NCBI RefSeq assembly: GCF_030149425.1
Contig: NZ_JASBRQ010000051.1
Location: 89,939 to 153,938 of the forward strand
Direction: 5' to 3'
Length of the DNA stretch: 64,000 nt
DNA from: Maricaulis sp.
Lineage (GTDB): Bacteria > Pseudomonadota > Alphaproteobacteria > Caulobacterales > Maricaulaceae
Shown here: piece by piece, positions 8,950 to 18,854 of the stretch
Layout of the letters: each line of letters begins with the position of its first letter
Numbering within the stretch: position 1 is the first letter of the stretch
Notes under the pieces: generated by a model
Database searches by the model: none
What the model was told of the DNA's origin: nothing
Seen by the model: the letters and a program-made list of their open reading frames with translations, nothing else
Program-made: the position numbers and the translations under genes

Positions 8950-11727
8950 TCAGGTCTCGCTTTCGCCGCCTTCAGGGGTCGCCGTATCGCCGGTTTCGGC
9001 GTCATCACCCTCTTCATCGCCTGCATCTTCAATTCTGACAACCGCTACGACGTTTTCGCCCTCATTCAGGCGAATGAGACGGACGCCCCGGGTTGAACGT
9101 CCGGCGATACGCACACCGTCGACCGGGAAGCGGATCAGCTGACCGCCATCGGTCACGGCCATGATCTGGTCCGCATCCTCGACCGGGAAGCTGGCCGCCA
9201 GCATGGCTCCGCGGGACAGGTCCTGCGCGGCGACACCCTGATTGCCACGTCCCATGACGCGGTAGTCATAGCCCGAAGAGCGCTTGCCCATACCGTCAGC
9301 ACCGACAGTGAGCAGGAATTGCTCGGCAGCACCCAGCTCGGCGATGCGTTCCGGCGACAGTGCCGCCTCTTCACCGTCCTCACCCGGTTCAACAGCCGGC
9401 ATTTCGGCCTCGTCATCCCCAAGGGCGCGACGCATGGCCGTGGCGTGTTTCATATAGGCGCGCGCTTCCGGCGATGTGACGTCGACATGGCGCAGAATGG
9501 CCATCGAGATCAGCGTGTCGTCAGCCCCCAGGCGGATACCGCGCACACCGATCGAGTTACGGCCGGCGAAGACGCGGACATCGGTGACCGGGAAGCGGAT
9601 GGCGCGGCCGCGATCGGAGACCAGGAAGACATCATCATCCTCGGTACACAGGCGGACATCGACAATGCGCTCATCTTCGCCTTCCAGCTTCATCGCAATC
9701 TTGCCGTTGCGATTGACCTGGACGAAGTCGGACAGCTTGTTGCGGCGCACGGTGCCGGACTTGGTGGCGAACATCACATTGAGATCAGCCCAGGTGCTTT
9801 CATCCTCCGGCAGCGCCATGATCGAGGTGATGGTCTCACCCTGGTCGAGCGGCAGAAGGTTCACCAGGGCCTTGCCCTTGGTGTTCGGCGCACCCTGCGG
9901 CAGGCGCCAGGTCTTGGTCTTGTAGACCATGCCCTTGTTGGAGAAGAACAAGAGCGGCGAGTGGGTCGACGCAACGAAGAGCGTGGAGATGAAGTCCTCG
10001 TCCTTGGTCGCCATGCCGGAGCGGCCCTTGCCGCCGCGGCGCTGCGCCCGGTAGTCGGACAGTGCCGTGCGCTTGGCGTAGCCGCCATGGGTCACCGTCA
10101 CCACCATGTCCTCGCGCGGGATGAGATCTTCATCCTCGAAATCGAGACCGGCATCGGTGAACTCGGAGCGGCGCGGGGTGGCGTAGTTCTCGCGCACCTC
10201 GGTCATTTCATCACGGATGATCTGCAAGACGCGAACGCGCGAGCGCAGGATATCCAGCAAGTCGGCGATTTCCTCGGCCAGCTTGGCCGCTTCATTGCCG
10301 AGCTCCTCACGGCCCAGACCGGTCAGGCGGTTAAGGCGCAGTTCGAGGATGGCGCGGGCCTGTTCCTCGGTCAGGCGCAACGTGCCGTTCTCCGTCAGGA
10401 TGGAGCGCGGATCGGCCACCAGCTCGACCAGCGGCGCCACATCAGCCGCCGGCCAGTCACGCGCCATCAGCTGGGCGCGGGCCTCGGCCGGGTTGGGCGC
10501 GTTGCGAATGAGGGCGATGACTTCATCAATATTGGCCACAGCCAGGGCCAGACCAATGATGACATGGGCGCGGTCGCGGGCCTTGTTCAGCTCGTGCTTG
10601 GCTCGGCGAGCCACGACCTGCTCACGGAAGCGCAGGAAGACCTGGATGATCTCGCGCGCACCGAGCAATTGCGGCCGGCCATCGACCAGCGACAGCATGT
10701 TGGCCCCGAAGCTCGTCTGCATCGGTGACCAGCGATAGAGCTGGTTGAGGATGACGTCGGCATTGGCGTCGCGCTTGAGCTCGATGACGACGCGGATACC
10801 CGAACGGTCACTTTCATCGCGCAGATCGGCAATGCCCTCGATCTTCTTCTCGCGCACCAGGTCGGCGATCTTCTCGATCATCGTCGACTTGTTCACCTGG
10901 TAGGGAATTTCGGTGACGATAATCGCCTGGCGATCCTTGCGGACCTCCTCGATATCGGTCCTGGAGCGCATCACGATGGACCCGCGACCGGTCTGCACCG
11001 CATTGCGGGCACCGGAACGGCCGAGGATTAAGCCCCCGGTCGGGAAGTCCGGCCCGGGCAGCAATTCGTGGAATTCCTCGTCGCTCAGAGCCGGATTGTC
11101 GAGCAGCGCCAGCGATGCATCGATCACCTCGCCAAGATTGTGCGGCGGGATATTGGTCGCCATACCGACGGCGATACCATTGGCGCCATTGACCAGAAGG
11201 TTGGGATAGCGCGCCGGCAGGACCACAGGCTCCTGGCGTTCGGCGGAATAGTTCTCGACGAAATCAACGGTCGACTTGTCGATATCGGCCAGCAGCGACT
11301 GGGCGACCTTCTGCATGCGGCTTTCGGTGTAACGATAAGCCGCCGGCGGATCGCCATCGATGGAGCCGAAATTGCCCTGACCGTCGATCAGCGGCACCCG
11401 CATCGACCAGTCCTGGGCCAGGCGCACCAGGGCATCATAGACCGCCTGGTCACCATGCGGGTGATAGCGGCCCATCACGTCACCAACTGCCGTCGCACAT
11501 TTGCGATACGGTTTTTCGTGCGTCTGCCCGTTCTCATGCATGGTGTAGAGAATACGCCGGTGCACCGGCTTGAGGCCGTCGCGCGCATCGGGGATGGCGC
11601 GGCTGACGATCACGCTCATGGCGTAATCGAGATAGGAACGGCGCATTTCCTCTTCGATGGCGATATTGCCCACACCTTCGGGCAAGCCGGAATCGGAGGA
11701 GTTCAGGTCGTCGTCGTGATCGCTCAA
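8950..11727 (-). CDS. gyrA: DNA gyrase subunit A
   Basis: GyrA breaks and rejoins DNA in the gyrase A2B2 complex, which introduces negative supercoils. The start taken is a TTG at 11727 (giving [11 protein letters not shown]), because GAGAGG lies six bases before it; the frame is open to 11787. That gives 925 residues. The N-terminal [20 protein letters not shown], the quinolone-determining [14 protein letters not shown], and the catalytic tyrosine in AYRYTESRM are intact. The position equivalent to E. coli Ser83 is Gln-neighbouring Asp-Gln-Ala rather than Asp-Ser-Ala, and this may affect drug response. Beta-propeller repeats and an acidic tail follow. It heads the coaD-isomerase-queA series. 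Confidence 0.96.
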   Translation of the reverse strand: MSDHDDDLNSSDSGLPEGVGNIAIEEEMRRSYLDYAMSVIVSRAIPDARDGLKPVHRRILYTMHENGQTHEKPYRKCATAVGDVMGRYHPHGDQAVYDALVRLAQDWSMRVPLIDGQGNFGSIDGDPPAAYRYTESRMQKVAQSLLADIDKSTVDFVENYSAERQEPVVLPARYPNLLVNGANGIAVGMATNIPPHNLGEVIDASLALLDNPALSDEEFHELLPGPDFPTGGLILGRSGARNAVQTGRGSIVMRSRTDIEEVRKDRQAIIVTEIPYQVNKSTMIEKIADLVREKKIEGIADLRDESDRSGIRVVIELKRDANADVILNQLYRWSPMQTSFGANMLSLVDGRPQLLGAREIIQVFLRFREQVVARRAKHELNKARDRAHVIIGLALAVANIDEVIALIRNAPNPAEARAQLMARDWPAADVAPLVELVADPRSILTENGTLRLTEEQARAILELRLNRLTGLGREELGNEAAKLAEEIADLLDILRSRVRVLQIIRDEMTEVRENYATPRRSEFTDAGLDFEDEDLIPREDMVVTVTHGGYAKRTALSDYRAQRRGGKGRSGMATKDEDFISTLFVASTHSPLLFFSNKGMVYKTKTWRLPQGAPNTKGKALVNLLPLDQGETITSIMALPEDESTWADLNVMFATKSGTVRRNKLSDFVQVNRNGKIAMKLEGEDERIVDVRLCTEDDDVFLVSDRGRAIRFPVTDVRVFAGRNSIGVRGIRLGADDTLISMAILRHVDVTSPEARAYMKHATAMRRALGDDEAEMPAVEPGEDGEEAALSPERIAELGAAEQFLLTVGADGMGKRSSGYDYRVMGRGNQGVAAQDLSRGAMLAASFPVEDADQIMAVTDGGQLIRFPVDGVRIAGRSTRGVRLIRLNEGENVVAVVRIEDAGDEEGDDAETGDTATPEGGESET

Positions 11728-11890
11728 GGCGGCCTCTCTTGGTACGCTTGGAACAGGACGGAAGGCCCTGCGGCAGAAGACAAACACCGCCCGATTTCAA
11801 GACCGGTCATCCGGCCCGTGAATCAGGCGGTATCGCTGTCACCAAGCTTTAACAATTAGGCCGGTGCGGCGCAAACGGCGCTGACCGCAG

Positions 11891-12532
11891 CTAGTCCTCG
11901 AGACGCGGCGCAAACTGGTGCATCTCACGCGCAGCGAATTCCATGAACTCGCGTCGCGTGACCGTGCCATCGTCATTATCGTCGAGCATGGCAAAGGTGG
12001 ACGTCACGCTGGAGCGGGCGCTGTCTTCGGCATTTTGCAGGACACGCTCGACATAGTCGGGCGACAACAGGTCTTCCTGCACGGCCGGTCCGAACTCGGC
12101 CATGGCCTCGCTGATCGAATTCATGGCGTCGTCGCGAATCTCCTGACCGAGGCGCCCGTCCGGCGTCAGGCCGGCGATACGGTACAGGTCTTCGATCACG
12201 AACTGGCCGTCATTATCGGCATCAAGCTCGGCAAAGCTGGCCTCGGGATCATTACGATCAGCGGTCGCGGCGGTGGGCAAGACGGCGCTGGTGCCCATCA
12301 CGGCAGACAATAGCATTACAGCGGAAAGTTTCATTGCAGGCTCCGGTAGTTTCGGGGTTGGAAACGACCAGCCGCGCTGCTCCGGTTCGACCGGATAGGT
12401 TTCGACAAACTCGCGAACCACCTCGCTCGCCGTCAGGCCCCGCTCGCGGCACGCATCCATAAATTCGCGCTTGGCGGTAAAGCCGAGACGGATCTCGAGG
12501 CTTTCAGATTGTTTTTCGCGTTTCTGTGTCAT
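11891..12532 (-). CDS. EF-hand protein with ribbon-helix-helix-like N-terminal extension
   Basis: The open frame encodes 213 residues in three parts. Residues 1-48 resemble a ribbon-helix-helix DNA-binding domain (SLEIRLGFTAKREFMDAC...ASEVVREFVETY). Residues 67-92 are a hydrophobic export signal or membrane anchor (MKLSAVMLLSAVMGTSAV). Residues 98 onward contain two EF-hand loops (DADNDGQFVIEDL and DDNDDGTVTRREF). A good ribosome site (CGGAG) lies before the internal ATG at 12334, so a secreted 147-residue EF-hand protein may be made from there. Whether the longer form is also translated cannot be decided from sequence; no good ribosome site precedes 12532. Calcium binding is inferred from the loop residues. 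Confidence 0.7.
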   Translation of the reverse strand: MTQKREKQSESLEIRLGFTAKREFMDACRERGLTASEVVREFVETYPVEPEQRGWSFPTPKLPEPAMKLSAVMLLSAVMGTSAVLPTAATADRNDPEASFAELDADNDGQFVIEDLYRIAGLTPDGRLGQEIRDDAMNSISEAMAEFGPAVQEDLLSPDYVERVLQNAEDSARSSVTSTFAMLDDNDDGTVTRREFMEFAAREMHQFAPRLED

Positions 12533-12691
12533 CTATCCAGTTTCACCGGTTTGGTTTACGGGCGGCTGGCCCGGAGATGAAATTTCTCCAAGCCTTGCCC
12601 GATGAGAACAAAACCTGCGCCCGGACGCACGCAAAAACCTGTCCGGACAACGCAATTTCAGTGATTTAGACGGATAGTTCCGGCGAGAATC

Positions 12692-12709
12692 GGGCCGCCG
12701 CAGCGGCCC
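12692..12709 (-). terminator. GC-rich hairpin after the 12716 gene
   Basis: GGGCCGC-CGCA-GCGGCCC is a perfect 7-bp stem with a four-base loop, 6 bases past the stop of the minus-strand gene at 12716. No T-run follows, so termination is only plausible. Confidence 0.4.
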
Positions 12710-12715
12710 GCTAAT

Positions 12716-13429
12716 CTATTCTGCTTCCCGCTGGGCACTGGCCGTACGGACCAGGTTGATCTGGTAGAGCAGGTTATCATTGATACTGCGGCGCTCACTG
12801 GCCCAGCGCGCCTCTACCTTGAGCCATTCCGGCCCACTCATCGGCACACCATTGACGGCGGCCGCTTGAGCAGTATCGCCAAAGGAACAGGCCCACCAGG
12901 GCGAGGCCGTACCTTCAAAAGCCGAACCATCCGCCAACATCTCCTCCAGAACGGTGGAGACATAGTCGAGCCGGTCATTGAGCAATTGGTCGACTTCCGG
13001 CCCGGCCTGGGCCGTGGTGACATTGAGAATCCGTGCCGAGCTGGAATCCAGGCAGCGCGAAATGTCGTAAATCGTCCGGGCCCGGCCCAGCAGATAGGCT
13101 TCGATGGCGCGCTCGGGATTGCTGTCAGCAGCACGGCGCGCCACCTCCATCAGGAAGATCGGCGCATTGTTATTGCGCTCGTCCCAGAGCCGCTGAATGA
13201 TGGTTTCATCACTCGCCTCCGGCACTTGCTGCACGCTCATCAGCGTCGCGAAAATATTGCCCCAGGCATCATCTCCGACGACATATTGAACTTCAGCGCC
13301 ATCAACCTCGAAGGCGAAGATTTCCGGATTGCGTAGATTGGGGTCATCGCTCCCGGACGCATCATTCTGCGCCAAGGCCGGCCCGGCCGTTAAAGCCAAA
13401 GCCAAACTCATTACACCTGCGACCCGCAT
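12716..13429 (-). CDS. Exported protein of unknown function
   Basis: 237 residues beginning with a clear signal peptide cleaved after PALAQ (MRVAGVMSLALALTAGPALA). The mature protein is acidic at first, then largely helical. It contains two cysteines (ISRCLDSSS and WWACSFGD) that could pair in the periplasm. The segment RAADSNPERAIEAYLLGRART looks like a tetratricopeptide-type helical pair, but only one is visible. No family recognised. It stands between the EF-hand gene and ssb on the same strand with spaces of 183 and 86 bases. Confidence 0.75.
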   Translation of the reverse strand: MRVAGVMSLALALTAGPALAQNDASGSDDPNLRNPEIFAFEVDGAEVQYVVGDDAWGNIFATLMSVQQVPEASDETIIQRLWDERNNNAPIFLMEVARRAADSNPERAIEAYLLGRARTIYDISRCLDSSSARILNVTTAQAGPEVDQLLNDRLDYVSTVLEEMLADGSAFEGTASPWWACSFGDTAQAAAVNGVPMSGPEWLKVEARWASERRSINDNLLYQINLVRTASAQREAE

Positions 13430-13515
13430 GCCGGCCCCCTATACAACACCCGGACAACTGTCCGGCTTCGAAACACTTGCCCGAACTTTGCCGGGCAAGA
13501 CGGCGATTTCGTGGC

Positions 13516-13977
13516 CTAGAACGGGATTTCGTCGTCCAGATCGGCGCTCTGGAAGTTCTCTTTCGGAGCATCCATAGCCGCAGCGCTGCCACGGGAGGGA
13601 GCTGATTCAAAACTGCTGCCACCTTCATTGCGGCCGTCGAGCATTTGCAGTTCGCCGCGATAACGCTGCAGTACGATCTCGGTGGTGTATTTTTCCTGAC
13701 CGTTCTGATCGGTCCATTTGCGGGTCTGCAATGAGCCCTCGATATAGACCTTGGAGCCTTTGCGCAGATAGTTCTCCGCAACCTTGGCCAGGTTCTCGTT
13801 GAAGATCACAACGCTGTGCCACTCGGTCTTCTCGCGGCGCTCGCCGGTCGACTTGTCGCGCCACTGGTCCGAGGTGGCGATCCGCAGATTGACCACCGGG
13901 TCGCCCGAATTCAGGCGCCGCACTTCCGGGTCACGCCCGAGGTTACCGACCAGAATTACCTTGTTCACGCCAGCCAT
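13516..13977 (-). CDS. ssb: Single-stranded DNA-binding protein
   Basis: SSB coats single-stranded DNA during replication, repair and recombination. The start at 13977 ([20 protein letters not shown]) is chosen because it matches the family N-terminus and has GGAGG six bases upstream; this gives 153 residues. The OB-fold strands include [19 protein letters not shown] and [18 protein letters not shown] Gly/Ser/Ala linker is followed by the acidic tip DLDDEIPF, which recruits partner proteins. An upstream in-frame extension to 14025 is unlikely. Confidence 0.97.
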   Translation of the reverse strand: MAGVNKVILVGNLGRDPEVRRLNSGDPVVNLRIATSDQWRDKSTGERREKTEWHSVVIFNENLAKVAENYLRKGSKVYIEGSLQTRKWTDQNGQEKYTTEIVLQRYRGELQMLDGRNEGGSSFESAPSRGSAAAMDAPKENFQSADLDDEIPF

Positions 13978-14121
13978 CGCCCAGCCTCCACTTCCTGCGG
14001 CCATCAATGCCGCCATTTTGTTCACATTATGTTCCGGCGGTCAAACGCCCGATTCTTGGCCCGCACTGTGGACCCGCCTGAGACAGCCTGTCCAGCGCCG
14101 AGCGCTGCCGCCGCTGACGTT

Positions 14122-14790
14122 TCAGGCGATAGCCTCACCGTCCGGCGGTGCATCCTGGTGCGCCCACATGTATAGCGCGAGCCAGGACCGGTAGGGTTTG
14201 AAGCGTTGCGCGGTCCGGACCGTTTTTCGACGCTTGGACGTCAGTCTTTCCAACGCTTTGCGGGCCGCTAGATCGCCATCGGGCCAGATATCCTGCTCGC
14301 CGAAATAGAACATGTTCATCATGTCGGCGGTCCATTGGCCTACGCCCCAAAGCTGGGTCAGTCGCGCGGCCCGCTCCTCGGCAGCCAGGGCGGCCAGGAC
14401 ATCGCGTTCAAGACCTGCATCAAGATGGGCCCGGGCAATGCCCTGAATGGTCTTGGTCTTGGAGTTGGACAGTCCGCAACCACGCAAAGCCTCGTGAGAG
14501 CACGCGGCGAAATGCGAGATCAGATCGCCGTCCCCGGCGCTGGCCACAACCCGGTTCCAGATGCTTTGCGCGGCCTTGACCGATATCTGCTGGCCGGAAA
14601 TGGCACGGCACAGGTATTCGGGGAAAGCGACATCATCGCGGCGAGGAAATTTCAGCGGCCCAAGCCGACTCAGCGCCGCGTGCAAGTCCGGCGCGAAGGG
14701 TTCGGCTGCGTCGAGCAGGTGACTATGTACGGCCTGGTGGGACATCACTGAGAGGCGCTGCGCGCTTGGGCCGCACAGCTCTGCAAACAT
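14122..14790 (-). CDS. DNA-3-methyladenine glycosylase, AlkA-like HhH-GPD family
   Basis: 222 residues of the helix-hairpin-helix base-excision glycosylase family. It removes alkylated bases from DNA. The hairpin and catalytic region read LWGVGQWTADMMNMF...DIWPDGDLAARKALERL, with the catalytic aspartate in the WPDGD segment. The preceding ISGQQISVKAAQSIW is also a family signature. No Fe-S cysteines follow the core, which separates it from EndoIII/MutY. The start is uncertain: 14790 has GGGA rather far upstream, and MSHQAVHSHLL at 14745 is the alternative. It is followed by ssb. Confidence 0.88.
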   Translation of the reverse strand: MFAELCGPSAQRLSVMSHQAVHSHLLDAAEPFAPDLHAALSRLGPLKFPRRDDVAFPEYLCRAISGQQISVKAAQSIWNRVVASAGDGDLISHFAACSHEALRGCGLSNSKTKTIQGIARAHLDAGLERDVLAALAAEERAARLTQLWGVGQWTADMMNMFYFGEQDIWPDGDLAARKALERLTSKRRKTVRTAQRFKPYRSWLALYMWAHQDAPPDGEAIA

Positions 14791-14831
14791 TATTCATGGT
14801 TCCCGCCCATTCACCATGATATGCGCCGGTT

Positions 14832-15248
14832 ATGCAATTGGCTTCGACCCCGCGACCGGCCTTCCTTGCCCAGACCCTCCTGGTTCTGGCGCTTTTGGCT
14901 GCGGGAACGCATGCGATCATCCCAAAGGGCTATATGCTTGATCGCAGTGCTGAGACCGGAGCCATTGCGGTCGTCTTCTGCTCAGCCGGGATGGGCACCG
15001 AGATGCGGATGATGAATCTGCAAACCGGTGAGTTTGCCAGCGCCTCGGACTTGCCGGCGTCCGGCGGCTCCAACCTGTGTGCCCTGGCATCTGCCGGCCT
15101 CGACGATGCCGCCTTCCCGGTCGATGCCCTTCCCCGCGCCCCCGAACGGGTTGCGGAGCAGCGCCACACGAGCGAACTGCACCAGGCCCTGCGGCGCTCG
15201 CCGCAGCTGATCCGGCCGCCGAGCCGCGCCCCGCCGGCACTCCTCTGA
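14832..15248 (+). CDS. DUF2946 family protein
   Basis: 138 residues with an N-terminal membrane or signal segment (FLAQTLLVLALLAAGTHA) followed by the DUF2946 hallmark IPKGYMLDRS and two cysteines (VFCSAG, NLCALA). DUF2946 proteins often lie next to TonB-dependent copper receptors, as here, and are suspected to work in metal handling at the inner membrane or periplasm. That role is inference. The receptor gene follows 84 bases downstream with two hairpins between. Confidence 0.75.
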   Translation: MQLASTPRPAFLAQTLLVLALLAAGTHAIIPKGYMLDRSAETGAIAVVFCSAGMGTEMRMMNLQTGEFASASDLPASGGSNLCALASAGLDDAAFPVDALPRAPERVAEQRHTSELHQALRRSPQLIRPPSRAPPALL

Positions 15249-15260
15249 TCCTCAAATTGC

Positions 15261-15317
15261 GCCCGGTTCAAAGCCGGGCCTGTCCAGATTGATCAGTCCG
15301 CCGTGAGAGCACGGCGG
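15261..15317 (+). promoter_or_regulatory. Two hairpins in the leader of the TonB receptor gene
   Basis: GCCCGG...CCGGGC (15261-15279, seven-base loop) is followed by a perfect 8-bp stem CCGCCGTG-AGAG-CACGGCGG (15298-15317). The second ends three bases before the AGGAG ribosome site of the 15333 gene. They could stop read-through from the DUF2946 gene or tune translation of the receptor. Confidence 0.4.
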
Positions 15318-15332
15318 CATAGGAGTTCTGCC

Positions 15333-17417
15333 ATGACCCGCACGCTTTTCGCGTCCACGAGCGTTTTCGCCCTGCTCGCTGCCCCGGCAGCGGCCGACCA
15401 CCCGCTGGTTGATATCATCACCATTCATTCCCAGACCCCGGCCCATGACACCACGCAGGTGCTGTCGCCGGAAACCCTGCCGCCCAATGCCGGGCCGGAT
15501 CCGGCCGCGCTGATCGCGCGCCTTCCCGGCGCCGCAGCAATTGGCAATGGCGCCCTGTCCGGACAGATGCAGTATCGCGGCCTGTTCGGATCGCGGATCA
15601 ATATCCGCATCGATGATCACGCCTTCGCTTCCGGCGGCCCCAATCTGATGGACCCGCCGCTGCATTATGCCCCGCTCCCTCTGGTCGAAAGGTTCGAGCT
15701 CGACCGCGGCCTCTCCCCGGTCAGCGCCGGGCCGGGCCTGGGCGGTGGTCTCAACGCCGTGCTCAAGCGCTCACAATTCGGCGATAGCGCCGGCTTCACC
15801 CCGCAGTTCGACTGGAGCTTCAGCGCGCGCTCGGTCGATGAGAGCTATGCCGCCGGCGGCCTCACCGGCATCGCCAATGAGCGCTGGCGCTTCCACGCCC
15901 TGTATTCCATCGAGAACGGGAGCGATGTCGAAAGCCCGCGCGGCATGCTGGCGGGCACAGAGCATAACCGGCTGGTCTATGGCCTCGGCGCCGGCTGGCG
16001 CTCGGACGGGCACGAGATCTCGCTGGATCTGCGCCGCACTGAAACCGGCGAGACCGGCAATCCGCCTTTCGCCATGGATATCCGCTATTTTGACACCGAC
16101 ATGGCGCGCCTGGCCTACACGATTGATCTCGGCGAGCAGCAAATCCGTCTGAGTGCCGGCTACAGCGATGTCGCCCATGCCATGAGCAATTTCCGCCTGC
16201 GCCCGGCTCCGCCGGCCATGCGCCAGCGCGAGACATTTGCCTATGCGACGACGAAGACATTGAGTGCCGAGTACGAGCTACCGGCAATGGGCGGCCAGAT
16301 CACTTTCGGAACGGACCTGTCCCGCTCGGAACATGATGTGACCATCACCAATCCCAATAATGCCGGTTTCTATCTTGGCAGCTTTGCCGGGATTGAAGTC
16401 GACCGCACCGGCGTGTTCGCCGAGTGGACGGGTACCGGCCCCTTGGGCTGGTCCGCGGAGATCGGATTACGGGCGGATCATCATCAAGCCCGCGGCGGTG
16501 AAGCCTTCACCGGTCCTGCCGTCCCCATGGGACCGTCCATGCTCGCCGTTGGCTATAATGCCGGCGAGCTTGACTGGGACGACAGCACGATCGACGTCGC
16601 GGGTCGCTTCTGGCGTGAGGTCTCCGACACTCTGACCGCCCGCTTCGCCCTGGCCCACAAATCGCGCGTGCCGGGCTATGTCGAGCGCTTCGCCTGGCTG
16701 CCGACCCCGGCCTCCGGCGGCCTGGCGGACGGCAATACCTATGTCGGTGACCGTCAGCTGGAACCGGAAACCGCAATCATTGCCGAGGCCGGTTTCGACT
16801 GGCAGGGCGGCCGCGCCTATGCCCGGCCGACCGTGTATTGGCGCGAGATCGACGATTATATCCAGGGCGTGCCCTTTGATGACACGCCCGGCGTGATCAA
16901 CAGCCCGGTCGAGATGATCTCGAACATGAATGGCGACCCGACGCCCCTGCGTTTCGCCAATGTCGAAGCGCGTCTGTACGGCTTTGACCTTGATTTCGGC
17001 TATCGCCTGAGTGAGCGCTGGCATGTCGATGGTGTCGCCAGCTGGGTCCGCGGTGAACGCCGCGATATCGACGATAATCTCTATCGCATCGCCCCGCCCT
17101 CCCTGCGCCTGGGCGCGACTTATGAATCAGGCGCCTGGTACGCCACGCTCGAGGGGCTGGTGGTGGCCGAGCAGGATCGCGTGTCGCGGTCCAACTCGGA
17201 ACAGGCAACAGACGGCTATGCCATCGCCAATGCCTATGCCGGCTGGTCGCTCGGCGACGGCATGACGCTGGCGCTGAGTGCTGAAAACCTGCTGGACGAA
17301 GACTATGAGCAGCATCTGGCCGGCTATAACCGCAATGCCGCTTCAGTCGTGGGCCTGGGCGAGCGTCTGCCCGGCACAGGCCGTTCCATCGGCCTGCGCC
17401 TGAGCCTGCAGCGCTAG
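15333..17417 (+). CDS. TonB-dependent outer-membrane receptor, probably copper type
   Basis: 694 residues from the ATG at 15333, supported by AGGAG. A signal peptide ends at APAAADH. The plug domain (ALIARLPGAAAIGNG...QYRGLFGSRINIRIDD) contains the MDPP segment typical of the OprC/NosA copper-receptor group, and the remainder is a 22-strand type beta-barrel ending SIGLRLSLQR. It should import a ligand across the outer membrane using TonB energy. The copper assignment rests on the plug resemblance and the adjacent DUF2946 gene. Only two bases separate its stop region from the convergent histidine kinase gene's. Confidence 0.87.
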   Translation: MTRTLFASTSVFALLAAPAAADHPLVDIITIHSQTPAHDTTQVLSPETLPPNAGPDPAALIARLPGAAAIGNGALSGQMQYRGLFGSRINIRIDDHAFASGGPNLMDPPLHYAPLPLVERFELDRGLSPVSAGPGLGGGLNAVLKRSQFGDSAGFTPQFDWSFSARSVDESYAAGGLTGIANERWRFHALYSIENGSDVESPRGMLAGTEHNRLVYGLGAGWRSDGHEISLDLRRTETGETGNPPFAMDIRYFDTDMARLAYTIDLGEQQIRLSAGYSDVAHAMSNFRLRPAPPAMRQRETFAYATTKTLSAEYELPAMGGQITFGTDLSRSEHDVTITNPNNAGFYLGSFAGIEVDRTGVFAEWTGTGPLGWSAEIGLRADHHQARGGEAFTGPAVPMGPSMLAVGYNAGELDWDDSTIDVAGRFWREVSDTLTARFALAHKSRVPGYVERFAWLPTPASGGLADGNTYVGDRQLEPETAIIAEAGFDWQGGRAYARPTVYWREIDDYIQGVPFDDTPGVINSPVEMISNMNGDPTPLRFANVEARLYGFDLDFGYRLSERWHVDGVASWVRGERRDIDDNLYRIAPPSLRLGATYESGAWYATLEGLVVAEQDRVSRSNSEQATDGYAIANAYAGWSLGDGMTLALSAENLLDEDYEQHLAGYNRNAASVVGLGERLPGTGRSIGLRLSLQR

Positions 17418-17420
17418 GCT

Positions 17421-18848
17421 CTAGCTGTCCGGCTTGAGCGGGAAGCACATGCTGGCGCGCAAACCGGGGCCCCGGCCGTCGACACTGACGCCGGGGCCTT
17501 CGCCCAGCTCGAAACGGCCGTGATGGACATCGATAATGGCCTGCACCAGTGACAGGCCCAGACCCGAGCCCGGAAGGGTGCGGGAATTGTCCAGCCGCAC
17601 AAAGCGCTGGGTGACGCGGGTACGGTCCTGGTCCGGAATGCCCGGACCGGTATCGGTGACCGAGAACTCGGCGCGGCCCTCGCCATTCTTGCGCAGACGC
17701 AGCGTCACCGCTCCGCCCGCCGGCGTGTATTTGACCGCATTATCGAGAATATTGGCGAGCGCCTGGGAGATCAGGCCGCGATCGCCCCTCATCGTCATGC
17801 CGCGCTCGATCTCGCTGTCAAAGCCCAGGCCTTCATCCTCGCATACCGGCTCGTAGAGCTCGGCCAGATCCTCGGCGATATCGGCCGGGTCAAGCGGCTG
17901 AATGGATTTGCGGCTCTCCCCGGATTCGAGCCGGGAGAGCGACAGGATGGCGTTGAAAATGCCCAGCAGCTCATCGGTATCGGATATCGCGCGCTCAAGC
18001 GTCTGCTCCCGCGCTTCCAGATCACCATCCTCGCGCAGCGCCTCATCGAGACGGTTGCGCATTCGCGTCAGCGGCGTGCGCAGGTCATGCGCGATACTGT
18101 CCCCGGTCTGGCGCATGCGATGCATCAGCGCTTCGACGCGGTCGAGCATGTCGTTGAAATTCTCCGACAGCTCGTCGAGCTCATCCCCGGTATTATTGCG
18201 CGGGGCTCGCTGTTTGAGATCGCCGGAGCGGACCGACCGGGCGACATCATTGATCAGGTCGAGGCGGCGGACGAAACGTCTTGAAATGAAGATACCGCCC
18301 GCCACACCGAGCGCCAGCGCCAGGGCCGACGCGGCCAGGATGGTATTGAACATGCGGTCGACGAGGGTGCGTTCCTCATCGACATCAATGCCGACAAACA
18401 GGCGATAGCCCGAGGGCAGCTCGACGATGCGGCCACGCGCTGTGCGATCGTCTTTCTCGGTGTCTTCGGTGCCGACGACGCGCGGGCGGCGATAGGTGAA
18501 CTGGACCCGGCCCTCATCATCCGGCTGGGTATCGGGCAGGCCGGACAGATTGCCTGACAGGCTGCGCCCGGTGGGATGCACCAGCATGTAGAGATAGTCC
18601 GCCCCGCCGCCGACCGTGCGCTGCAGGATATAGCGGTTGATGGCCCGGATCCCGCCGGCATCGAACCGTTCCGACAGGGTGGCGACCTCGTCATTCACCA
18701 CCGCATCGGCACGACGCAGCATCATCCCCGCCGAAGCCGCATAGACAAAGGCGAGGATGACAAAGCTGGATAGCGCGAACAGGGCCGCCGACAAAAGCGT
18801 CTGCCGGAAGGCCGTCGTCCGCAGGATGGCGGGGAGACGGGTCTGCAC
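17421..18848 (-). CDS. Sensor histidine kinase with HAMP domain
   Basis: 475 residues: a first membrane helix around 18-40, a periplasmic sensor of about 125 residues, a second helix around 165-185, HAMP, then the HisKA box SIAHDLRTPLTRMRNRL with the phospho-accepting histidine near residue 255, and an HATPase domain with N (NILDNAVKYT), DTGPGIP and GSGLGLSLV boxes. It should phosphorylate the response regulator encoded just upstream in the same operon. HtrA-type protease precedes that, so the pair probably monitors the cell envelope. Confidence 0.95.
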   Translation of the reverse strand: MQTRLPAILRTTAFRQTLLSAALFALSSFVILAFVYAASAGMMLRRADAVVNDEVATLSERFDAGGIRAINRYILQRTVGGGADYLYMLVHPTGRSLSGNLSGLPDTQPDDEGRVQFTYRRPRVVGTEDTEKDDRTARGRIVELPSGYRLFVGIDVDEERTLVDRMFNTILAASALALALGVAGGIFISRRFVRRLDLINDVARSVRSGDLKQRAPRNNTGDELDELSENFNDMLDRVEALMHRMRQTGDSIAHDLRTPLTRMRNRLDEALREDGDLEAREQTLERAISDTDELLGIFNAILSLSRLESGESRKSIQPLDPADIAEDLAELYEPVCEDEGLGFDSEIERGMTMRGDRGLISQALANILDNAVKYTPAGGAVTLRLRKNGEGRAEFSVTDTGPGIPDQDRTRVTQRFVRLDNSRTLPGSGLGLSLVQAIIDVHHGRFELGEGPGVSVDGRGPGLRASMCFPLKPDS

Positions 18849-18854
18849 GCTGAT

